Shown piece by piece: positions 9,567-16,361 of a DNA stretch of 64,000 nucleotides. The stretch comes from Flavobacterium sp. UMI-01 (GTDB taxonomy: Bacteria > Bacteroidota > Bacteroidia > Flavobacteriales > Flavobacteriaceae), in assembly GCF_019656315.1 (NCBI RefSeq), contig NZ_BPLU01000006.1, forward strand, positions 62,001-126,000. The letters are read 5' to 3'. Positions within the stretch are counted from its first letter, which is position 1, and the number at the start of each line of letters is the position of its first letter. The notes beneath the pieces were generated by a model. The model searched no databases. It was not told the origin of the DNA and saw only the letters and a list, made by a program, of their open reading frames with translations. The position numbers and the translations under genes were made by a program.

Positions 9567-9899
9567 ATGAATGGAAAATTCCAAAACAGATATCCAATTT
9601 CCTCAACCCGTTTAAAAAATTGGGACTATAATCAAAATGAAATGCGATTTAACGAAATTGGACAATTAGCAAATCAATTTTGGTCGGATATCCCCAAACA
9701 TTTTCCTTTTGTTGAATTAGGAAATTATATCAGTATGCCAAATCCTGTACATGGAAAATTGATTATAAACAAAAATCATTGTATTGAGGATGTTTCCGTA
9801 GAGTCACTGCATTGCAACGTCTCTACCAAAAACGAACAAATGGCGAAAATTGCTCCAAAATCAGATTCTGTTTCAGCAATAATACGTTCCTATATATGA
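9567..9899 (+). pseudogene. Degenerate REP-associated transposase (RAYT, Y1 family)
   Basis: The 110-codon frame looks like a shrunken member of the IS200-like Y1/RAYT transposase family. It keeps the N-terminal block (MNGKFQNRYPISSTRLKNWDY), then jumps to NEIGQLANQFWSDIPKHFPFV and the region that is MPNHVHG in intact members. Here that reads MPNPVHG, so the first His of the metal-binding HxH pair is lost. It keeps VESLHCNVST and SVSAIIRSY and then stops, without the catalytic Tyr region or C-terminus. The segment that usually lies between the first two blocks (YFVTIC-type strand) is deleted. Its last bases overlap the ATG of the exporter gene. It is very probably inactive. Confidence 0.75.
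9798..9826. repeat. REP palindrome inside the RAYT remnant
   Basis: A 29-base imperfect palindrome (14+1+14, three mismatched pairs) begins GTAGAGTCACTGCA and ends TGCAACGTCTCTAC. In the RAYT frame it encodes VESLHCNVST exactly. Its right arm is nearly identical to that of the palindrome after metG at 9485-9513. Confidence 0.75.
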
Positions 9900-10774
9900 A
9901 TAACACCAAACCCAAACTGGCTTTAGCCCTTGGAATACTTTGTATTTCTATCTTTCCTATTTTGGTTCGGTTGCAATTGACTAATGGATTGATTTCGGCT
10001 TTTTACCGAATGTTTATTGCAGGCTTACTTTTGCTACCTTATATAATAGTTACTAAAAAATTCCAGTTACCCAAGACCAATCTCTTTCTGCTATCCTGCT
10101 TGTGCGGGATTGTATTTGCCACTGATATTGCCATTTGGAATATTGCCATACAAAAATCAACTGCTACTCAAGCGACTTTACTGGCTAATTTATCACCTGT
10201 ATGGGTAGGGATGGGTTCTTTTTTCTTTCTAAAAAACAAACCAACGACTAATTTTTGGATGGGGACAATTATAGCTTTATTAGGCATGGCCATCCTTGTG
10301 GGTATCGAAACATTTGCACAGCTCAACTTTGATTTGGCATTTGTGCTTGCCTTGTTATCTGGAATATTATATGCTACCTATATATTAATTAGTAAAAACC
10401 TGCTAACACAATTGGACGTACTTTCATTTATGAGCTTGGTCTTATTTTCCTCCAGTATATTCTTAGCGTTGGTATGTAGTATAACGGGTGAAAATTTTAC
10501 CGGATTTACACCTACAGCTTGGCTAGTGCTGTTCGTTCAAGGAGCCATCTGTCAATTGACCGCTTGGTTATTGATTAGTTATGCTACCCAACATTTAAAA
10601 GCCACCCGAGTTTCGCTTAGTTTACTAGGACAAGCGGTTTTAGCCACTTTACTAGCTTGGATTCTATTGGGCGAAAAAATGAGTTGGGATAGGATTCTAG
10701 GAGCAGTTTTTTTACTTTTGGGAATACGAGTGACTTTTTATGATAAACGAATTGGATTTAAAAAATCAAAATAA
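9896..10774 (+). CDS. EamA/DMT superfamily transporter
   Basis: The product from the ATG at 9896 (MNNTKPKLALALGILCISIFP) is 292 residues with about ten hydrophobic segments in two EamA repeats. Each repeat has the usual small-residue-rich helices, such as KSTATQATLLANLSPVWVG in the first and KATRVSLSLLGQAVLATLLAW in the second. A frame-open extension to 9812 lies in the RAYT remnant and is not part of the gene. Proteins of this family export or import small metabolites across the inner membrane; the substrate cannot be told. The ATGA overlap with the remnant means that transposon debris now forms its upstream region. The HAD gene follows after three bases, probably in one operon. Confidence 0.9.
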   Translation: MNNTKPKLALALGILCISIFPILVRLQLTNGLISAFYRMFIAGLLLLPYIIVTKKFQLPKTNLFLLSCLCGIVFATDIAIWNIAIQKSTATQATLLANLSPVWVGMGSFFFLKNKPTTNFWMGTIIALLGMAILVGIETFAQLNFDLAFVLALLSGILYATYILISKNLLTQLDVLSFMSLVLFSSSIFLALVCSITGENFTGFTPTAWLVLFVQGAICQLTAWLLISYATQHLKATRVSLSLLGQAVLATLLAWILLGEKMSWDRILGAVFLLLGIRVTFYDKRIGFKKSK

Positions 10775-10777
10775 AAT

Positions 10778-11464
10778 ATGAGCCTAAAAGTTATAGCCTT
10801 TGATGCAGATGACACTTTATTTGTCAATGAAACCTATTTTGCAGAAACCGAAGAAAAATTTTGTGCGTTAATGAGCGATTATCTTTCCCATCAAAGCATC
10901 TCTCAAGAATTGTTTCGGATTGAAATCGACAACTTAAAAAGATATGGCTACGGAATTAAGGGTTACATCTTGTCGATGATTGAAGCTGCTTTGAGCATTT
11001 CTAACCATACAATTCCGGTAGAAGTAGTGGCAAAAATTATTCAGTATGGAAAAGAACTCTTTGACAAACCCATCGAATTATTGGATGGTGTTGAAGAAAC
11101 CCTTGAAGCGTTACATAAGAAGTATAAATTAGTGGTAGCAACCAAAGGCGATTTGTTAGACCAAAGACGTAAACTCCACAATTCAGGTTTAGGAAAATAT
11201 TTCCACCATATCGAGGTAATGTCAGACAAACAACAGGTAGATTATTTAGATTTATTAAAACGCTTAGAAATTCAACCTGACGAATTTTTAATGATTGGGA
11301 ATTCGTTAAAATCAGATGTATTACCCGTATTAGAAATTGGCGGACATGCCATCCATATTCCCTTTCATACTACTTGGGCACATGAAAGAATTGACCATAA
11401 AATAGTCCATAACAACTTTAAAAGCGTTCTTTCTATAAAAGACATCTGTAAAATAGTAAGATAA
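10778..11464 (+). CDS. HAD family hydrolase (phosphatase)
   Basis: The 228-residue cytoplasmic protein has the HAD motifs: I, FDADDTLFVNE (nucleophile and acid Asp near residues 8-10); II, VVATKGD (Thr); a Lys before motif IV; and the acidic motif IGNSLKSDVLP. The helical cap between motifs I and II is of type C1, as in phosphoglycolate-phosphatase-like enzymes and nucleotidases. It should remove phosphate from a small metabolite, but the substrate is not evident. It starts three bases after the exporter gene, which implies co-transcription. Confidence 0.92.
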   Translation: MSLKVIAFDADDTLFVNETYFAETEEKFCALMSDYLSHQSISQELFRIEIDNLKRYGYGIKGYILSMIEAALSISNHTIPVEVVAKIIQYGKELFDKPIELLDGVEETLEALHKKYKLVVATKGDLLDQRRKLHNSGLGKYFHHIEVMSDKQQVDYLDLLKRLEIQPDEFLMIGNSLKSDVLPVLEIGGHAIHIPFHTTWAHERIDHKIVHNNFKSVLSIKDICKIVR

Positions 11465-11762
11465 AAGACACAAAAAATTACTAAAACCCTATTAAATAAT
11501 AAAAAAATAATGCTTTTTAGCCTGAAAACCTCACAAAACAGCAGAATTAATATAACTTAACAAAAGCGACAAAATAAAACAAATAGTACAATTTTGACCT
11601 TAATTTTTTAGTTTATTATTAATATCATACGATTTTAACTAATAAATATAAATTAAAAAAATAGTCAATGGCTATTAAAATGGGAATTAAATAAAATTAA
11701 AAAGGAATTTTGAAACTTTGTTTTTAAAAAAAATAGCTATTTTTATCAAAAAATTTAAATCT
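11465..11762. other. AT-rich intergenic region before the OmpA-family gene
   Basis: About 300 bases of very AT-rich DNA hold no supported open reading frame or terminator hairpin. It probably contains the promoter and a long leader for the porin gene; AAACTTTG at 11714-11721 is one mismatch from the -7 consensus, but no convincing -33 element pairs with it. Confidence 0.4.
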
Positions 11763-12998
11763 ATGAAAAGACTTATAATTACACTTGCATTAGCTTCAGC
11801 TGTAACATCAGTAAGCGCACAAAATGACGTCAAAAAAGACGCAACTCAAGATTACAACAAATGGTCAATCGAATTGGCTGGTGGTTTCAACAAACCATTA
11901 AATGACATCACTCCTGGGTATGCCTTTGGATTTGTATCTCCTTATACTATTGATTTAGGAGTAAGATACATGATCAACAACAAATTTGGTATCAAAGCTG
12001 ATGTAGGTTACAACAACCTTTCAGAAAAAAATGACACTCCTGCTTTTGAATCAAGATACTATAGAGCAAACGTACAAGGAGTTGCTAACTTAGGACGTAT
12101 CATGAATTTTGAAACTTGGACTAACAGTTTAGGATTATTAGCTCATGGAGGTCTTGGTGCTGGACAAGTTAGAAGTGGAGACACGAAAAACAACGTACTT
12201 AATGCTATGGCAGGTTTAACTGCACAAGTTAGATTATCTAACCGTTTTGCTTTAACTGCAGATGCAACTGGTATTGTTAACGCTAGACAAAACTTAAACT
12301 TTGATGTAAAATCAGGGGCAAACTACCCATTTGGTGTAATGCTTAACGCTACAGTAGGTCTTACTTATTACTTAGGTAAAAGTGAAAAACATGCTGACTG
12401 GATTGTTCTTAAAGACAAAGACGTTGTTGCTTTAGAAAAAAGAGTTGATGACTTAGAAACAATGAACAACGACACAGACAGAGATGGTGTAGTTGATTAT
12501 TTAGATGCTGAGCCTAACACTATGTCAGGAGTGATGGTTGACTCAAAAGGCCGTGCTATTGACTTGAACAAAAATGGTGTTCCAGACGAAATTGAAAAAT
12601 ACATCGACAGCAAATACAAAACATCTAACGGTGGTATGGTTGACGGTGAAACTATCAAAAACTTAGTTAATGGAGGTTACATCAGTGTATTCTTTGATTT
12701 CAACAAATCTACTCCAACTTCAGAATCTACAGATGCTATTTCTTACGTATTAGCTTACTTGAGAAACAACCCATCTTCTACAGTGGACATCATTGGTCAC
12801 GCTGACGAAATTGGAAGTACAGAATACAACAATAAATTATCTGCTGCTAGAGCAAATAATGTGAAACAAACATTATTAAAATCTAACATTGCAGCTTCTA
12901 GATTAAATATAATTGCAAATGGTGAAGATACTTCAGTTGATAAATCTTCTGAAGCAGCTAGACAATTAGTTAGAAGAGTTACTTTCAAAATAAAATAA
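11763..12998 (+). CDS. OmpA-family outer membrane protein
   Basis: The ATG at 11763 gives a clear signal peptide (MKRLIITLALASAVTSVSAQ); the 15 upstream codons are leader sequence. The mature protein has an N-terminal eight-strand-type beta-barrel (to about residue 215) and a short linker with thrombospondin type 3-like calcium-binding repeats (DTDRDGVVDYLDAEPNT, DLNKNGVPDEIE). A C-terminal OmpA peptidoglycan-binding domain (VFFDFNKSTPTSESTDAI..VDIIGHADEIGSTEYNNKLSAARAN) follows. It should tether the outer membrane to peptidoglycan. Codon use is regular and the start is preceded by a long leader, in keeping with a highly expressed major envelope protein. Confidence 0.93.
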   Translation: MKRLIITLALASAVTSVSAQNDVKKDATQDYNKWSIELAGGFNKPLNDITPGYAFGFVSPYTIDLGVRYMINNKFGIKADVGYNNLSEKNDTPAFESRYYRANVQGVANLGRIMNFETWTNSLGLLAHGGLGAGQVRSGDTKNNVLNAMAGLTAQVRLSNRFALTADATGIVNARQNLNFDVKSGANYPFGVMLNATVGLTYYLGKSEKHADWIVLKDKDVVALEKRVDDLETMNNDTDRDGVVDYLDAEPNTMSGVMVDSKGRAIDLNKNGVPDEIEKYIDSKYKTSNGGMVDGETIKNLVNGGYISVFFDFNKSTPTSESTDAISYVLAYLRNNPSSTVDIIGHADEIGSTEYNNKLSAARANNVKQTLLKSNIAASRLNIIANGEDTSVDKSSEAARQLVRRVTFKIK

Positions 12999-13051
12999 TC
13001 TTTATTAATCATCCTTTCTTGCAATAAGGAAGTAGAATTAAAAATAACTTT

Positions 13052-13090
13052 AAAACAGTAGTAAACCAATGTTTACTACTGTTTTTTTTT
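13052..13090 (+). terminator. Intrinsic terminator of the OmpA-family gene
   Basis: A 15-bp perfect stem (13052-13066 with 13071-13085, loop CAAT) is followed by a run of T to 13090. Confidence 0.9.
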
Positions 13091-13171
13091 GTGATATATC
13101 CCATCTAAATAACCACTACTATCCAAAACTTGCTTTACATTTTTTTGTAACTTTACAAGAAAGAGTCCGTT

Positions 13172-13681
13172 ATGCTATCCAAAAAAATTGAAACCGCATT
13201 GAACAAGCAAGTTCGTATTGAAGCCGAATCTTCACAGATTTACCTCTCTATGGCATCATGGGCAGAAACTCATGGATTAGAAGGCGTATCTAAATTTATG
13301 TATATGCAATCAGACGAAGAACGCTTGCATATGCTAAAGATTGTTAAATTTATTAATGAAAGAGGTGGACATGCACAAGTTTCGGAATTAAAAGCTCCTA
13401 AAACAACTTACGATACATTTCAAGAAATGTTTGAAGTATTGTACCAGCACGAAATTTTTGTGTCTGAATCCATCAACGACCTTGTACACCTTAGTTTTTC
13501 AGAGAAAGATTATGCCACTCATAATTTTTTACAATGGTATGTAGCCGAACAAGTGGAAGAAGAAGCACAAGCTAAAAGCATCTTAGACAAAATCAATCTC
13601 ATTGGAGATGACAAAGGGGGTTTATACTTATTTGACCGAGACATCCAACAATTAAACAATACGGGAACCACACCTCTATAA
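13172..13681 (+). CDS. ftnA: Bacterial non-heme ferritin
   Basis: The 169-residue product is a four-helix ferritin that oxidises Fe(II) and stores iron as a mineral in a 24-subunit shell. The ferroxidase ligands can be read at the expected positions: E17, E50 and H53 (DEERLH), E94, Q127 and E130; Y24 is also present. The length is normal for the family. TAACTTTA at 13148-13155 resembles a -7 box, with TTG at 13130, but the 15-base spacing is short. The Cys-rich micro-gene at 13741 lies downstream before a shared terminator and may be co-transcribed. Confidence 0.96.
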   Translation: MLSKKIETALNKQVRIEAESSQIYLSMASWAETHGLEGVSKFMYMQSDEERLHMLKIVKFINERGGHAQVSELKAPKTTYDTFQEMFEVLYQHEIFVSESINDLVHLSFSEKDYATHNFLQWYVAEQVEEEAQAKSILDKINLIGDDKGGLYLFDRDIQQLNNTGTTPL

Positions 13682-13740
13682 GCAACGTACTCATTTCTAC
13701 TATTAAAACTAAAATCAACCGATTCTATAATTGACACAAA

Positions 13741-13899
13741 TTGGGCAATAAAGACAAAAAAAAAGAAAAGAAAAAGGATAAAAAAAATTTCCTTGATGAC
13801 GGTAAAAAACAAAAAAACCGTAAGACAGAATGCTGTGAAAAATACAAAAAGGGCGAAAACAAGCGATGTAAAAAGTGCCCAAGATTTGATTTAGAATAA
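13741..13899 (+). CDS. Unannotated Lys/Cys-rich micro-protein, 52 residues
   Basis: A frame with TTG start encodes MGNKDKKKEKKKDKKNF... and ends in a cysteine cluster CCEKYKKGENKRCKKCPRFDLE before TAA at 13897. The frame has no ATG and an in-frame TGA at 13732, so TTG at 13741 is the only plausible start. The four Cys (CC-x8-C-x2-C) could bind a metal such as zinc; the poly-Lys N-terminus would favour nucleic acid or anionic surfaces. I recall similar short Lys-rich proteins with a C-terminal KRCK-CP motif in flavobacteria, but cannot verify it. It lies between ferritin and a strong terminator, so it may belong to the ferritin transcript. Confidence 0.6.
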   Translation: MGNKDKKKEKKKDKKNFLDDGKKQKNRKTECCEKYKKGENKRCKKCPRFDLE

Positions 13900-13901
13900 A
13901 A

Positions 13902-13942
13902 AACCCCGTCAACGCATTCCTTCGTTAACGGGGTTCTTTTTT
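13902..13942. terminator. Bidirectional terminator between ferritin/micro-gene and ssb
   Basis: AACCCCGT at 13902-13909 pairs with ACGGGGTT at 13928-13935, extended by AACG/CGTT after one mismatch. T runs follow on both strands, so it can end both convergent transcripts. Confidence 0.92.
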
Positions 13943-13954
13943 AAATCAATTTTA

Positions 13955-14287
13955 CTATTTCCCTAACAATAACAATTCTGAAACTACGACTTCCGTAACG
14001 TAACGTTTCTCTCCGTTTTTGTCATCATAACTGCGATGAGTCAACTTACCTTCAATGGCAATTTCTTTGCCTTTGACAACATACTTTTCAATAATTTCAG
14101 CAGTTTTTCCCCAAGCAACTATTCTATGCCATTGGGTTTCCTCCACTTTTTCTCCTTTTTCGTTTTTATAACTCTCATTTGTGGCGAGTGTAAAGTTGGC
14201 TAATTTTTTTCCTCCATCGAAAGTTTTGATTTCAGGGTCATTTCCTAAGTGTCCAATTAACTGTACTTTGTTTCTTAATGCATTCAT
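13955..14287 (-). CDS. ssb: Short single-stranded DNA-binding protein
   Basis: The ATG at 14287 gives MNALRNKVQLIGHLGNDPEIK, the normal SSB N-terminus; the 15 codons upstream are not coding. The 110-residue product is one OB-fold domain, with FTLATNESYKNEKGE and WHRIVAWGKTAEIIEKYV..EGKLTHRSYDD in the usual order. It stops right after the last OB strand (EVVVSELLLLGK) and lacks both the flexible linker and the acidic tip (DIPF type) by which replicative SSBs recruit partner proteins. It is therefore probably a secondary SSB, used in repair, competence or stress, and not the main replication protein. Confidence 0.93.
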   Translation of the reverse strand: MNALRNKVQLIGHLGNDPEIKTFDGGKKLANFTLATNESYKNEKGEKVEETQWHRIVAWGKTAEIIEKYVVKGKEIAIEGKLTHRSYDDKNGEKRYVTEVVVSELLLLGK

Positions 14288-14404
14288 GGCGTATAAATTT
14301 AAAGTTATTATTAATGCTGATTGTTCGTTCAAATCAACAGGACAAAGATGCGACAGCTTGCTTAATCTAGTCGGTTATCATTCAATTACTTTCGGTTGTA
14401 ACTA

Positions 14405-14424
14405 TTTGTAAACGTTTGTAAACG
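14405..14424. repeat. Tandem direct repeat TTTGTAAACG x2 upstream of the GNAT-nitrilase gene
   Basis: Two perfect adjacent copies of a 10-base unit occupy 14405-14424, about 40 bases before the ATG at 14466 and in the divergent region shared with ssb. One turn of helix separates the copies, the arrangement expected for a regulator binding as a direct-repeat dimer. No binding protein is known. Confidence 0.5.
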
Positions 14425-14465
14425 GATGTTATTTTTTCGTATATTAGCAAAAACCCAATTAATTT

Positions 14466-15995
14466 ATGCAAGCAGAAATCAATAAAGTTGAATTACGAAA
14501 TTTAAAAATCGCAGATTATAAAGAATTAAAAAAATCCATGATGGAGTCCTATCCTGAAATGGCCGATAATTACTGGAACGAATCTGAAGTAAAAAAATTA
14601 CTCAAAATATTTCCCGAGGGACAACTTGTTATTTTAGTTGATGGCATCGTAGTGGGTTCCGCACTTTCACTTATTGTACCTGAAGACTTGGTCGATAAAA
14701 ATCATGATTATGCTAAAATAACTGGTAACTATACCTTTTCAACCCACAGCTACAAAGGTGAAGTGCTCTATGGGATTGATGTTTTTGTGGATCCCAAATA
14801 CCGAGGCTTACGATTAGGTCGTCGTATGTACGATGCCCGAAAAGAAATTTGCGAACAACTCAACTTGAAATCCATTGTTTTTGCTGGCAGAATACCAAAT
14901 TACAGTAAATACGCTACGGAACTTACTCCAAAAGCCTACATCGACAAAGTAAAACGCAAAGAAATACATGACCCCGTACTTTCTTTCCAATTAAGCAATG
15001 ATTTTCATGTCATGCGTATCATGAAAAATTATTTGGAAGGTGATAAAAAATCAAAAGAATTTGCTGTTTTATTAGAATGGAATAACATCTATTATGTCGA
15101 AAGTCCAAAATATATTAATCTTGAAAAGAGTGTTATTCGCCTTGGATTGATTCAGTGGCAAATGCGTCCATTAAAGGATTTAGATGCCTTATTTGAACAA
15201 TCTGAATTTTTTATTGATGCTGTTTCGGGCTACGGCAGTGACTTTGCTGTATTTCCAGAATTGTTCATTGCTCCTTTGATGGCCGACTACAATCATTTGT
15301 CTGAGGCTGATGCTATAAGAGAATTAGCCAAATATGCCGAACCCATAAAGAAACGTTTTCAAGAATTGGCTATTGCTTACAACATTAACATTATCACCGG
15401 AAGCATGCCTCAACTTGTGGATGGCGTGCTATACAACTCTGGTTTTTTATGCAAACGAGACGGTTCTTACGAAACCTATACTAAAATACACATCACACCA
15501 AACGAAGTCTTTCATTGGGGAATTACCGGTGGTGATAAAATTCAAACCTTTGACACCGATTGTGGAAAAATCGGAATTATGATTTGTTATGATGTTGAAT
15601 TCCCAGAACTTTCTCGTTTAATGGCAGATGAAGGAATGAACATTCTTTTTGTACCCTTTCTAACCGATACCCAAAACGGATATACCCGTGTCAAACATTG
15701 TGCACAAGCCCGAGCTATCGAAAACGAATGTTATGTTGCCATCGCAGGTTGCGTAGGTAACCTCCCCAAGGTAAATAATATGGACATCCAATATGCTCAA
15801 ACTGCTGTTTTCACCCCATCCGATTTTGCTTTTCCAAGCAACGGCATCAAGGCCGAAACCACTCCCAATACCGAAATGACACTCATTGTAGATGTTGATT
15901 TGGATTTACTCAAAGAACTTCATGAACACGGAAGCGTGAAGATTCTTAAAGACCGCCGTCATGATTTGTACCGAATAAAAAAACTAAAAAGCTAA
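14466..15995 (+). CDS. GNAT acetyltransferase fused to carbon-nitrogen hydrolase
   Basis: The 509-residue protein has two domains. Residues 1-200 are a GNAT N-acetyltransferase (VDGIVVGSALSLIV, then the acetyl-CoA loop DPKYRGLRLGRRMYDAR). Residues 220-500 are a nitrilase-superfamily amidohydrolase with the full triad E265 (FPELF), K340 (YTKIH) and C374 (MICYDVEFPE). The fusion is a recognised family in Bacteroidota and other bacteria, but its substrate is not settled; by family it would hydrolyse an amide and acylate an amine of a small molecule. The next gene follows after three bases, so the two form an operon. Confidence 0.93.
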   Translation: MQAEINKVELRNLKIADYKELKKSMMESYPEMADNYWNESEVKKLLKIFPEGQLVILVDGIVVGSALSLIVPEDLVDKNHDYAKITGNYTFSTHSYKGEVLYGIDVFVDPKYRGLRLGRRMYDARKEICEQLNLKSIVFAGRIPNYSKYATELTPKAYIDKVKRKEIHDPVLSFQLSNDFHVMRIMKNYLEGDKKSKEFAVLLEWNNIYYVESPKYINLEKSVIRLGLIQWQMRPLKDLDALFEQSEFFIDAVSGYGSDFAVFPELFIAPLMADYNHLSEADAIRELAKYAEPIKKRFQELAIAYNINIITGSMPQLVDGVLYNSGFLCKRDGSYETYTKIHITPNEVFHWGITGGDKIQTFDTDCGKIGIMICYDVEFPELSRLMADEGMNILFVPFLTDTQNGYTRVKHCAQARAIENECYVAIAGCVGNLPKVNNMDIQYAQTAVFTPSDFAFPSNGIKAETTPNTEMTLIVDVDLDLLKELHEHGSVKILKDRRHDLYRIKKLKS

Positions 15996-15998
15996 AAC

Positions 15999-16346
15999 AT
16001 GAAGACTTGTTTAGAATGTGGCGAAAAAATCATTGGTCGAGAAGACAAAAAGTTCTGTAGTGATGGCTGTCGCAATGCGTATAATAACAAAATAAACAAA
16101 GACAGCACTAATTATATGCGCAATATAAACAACAAATTGCGCAAAAATTACCGTATCCTTTCTAGTTTAAATCCTGAGGGAAAAGCAAAAACCACCAAAA
16201 CTAAATTATTAAGTTTAGGATTTGACTTTCAGTATTTCACTAGTATTTTGAATACCAAAACAGGAAATACGTATTACTTTTTGTATGACCAAGGGTACAT
16301 GCTTTTAGAAAACGAGTTTTACATGTTAGTCAAAAAAGATATTTAA
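15999..16346 (+). CDS. Zn-ribbon protein (DUF2116-like)
   Basis: The 115-residue product begins with a four-cysteine knuckle, CLECGEKIIGREDKKFCSDGCRNAY, typical of DUF2116-type zinc ribbons. A basic helical segment (NNKINKDSTNYMRNINNKLRKNYRIL) and a small C-terminal beta region ending in FYMLVKKDI follow. It probably binds zinc; a nucleic-acid or protein-binding role is possible but not shown. It sits three bases after the GNAT-nitrilase gene and 15 before the M28 peptidase gene, so the three form a probable operon. Confidence 0.8.
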   Translation: MKTCLECGEKIIGREDKKFCSDGCRNAYNNKINKDSTNYMRNINNKLRKNYRILSSLNPEGKAKTTKTKLLSLGFDFQYFTSILNTKTGNTYYFLYDQGYMLLENEFYMLVKKDI

Positions 16347-16361
16347 TACCATCCTCGCATC

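Noticed and set aside
9812..9895. N-terminal extension of the DMT exporter
   Set aside because: These codons are RAYT remnant sequence in another frame; a normal EamA N-terminus begins at 9896.
13519..13812. 97-residue Phe-rich minus-strand frame
   Set aside because: It is the complement of the ferritin end and of the Lys-rich micro-gene; hydrophobic runs come from AAA codons read backwards.
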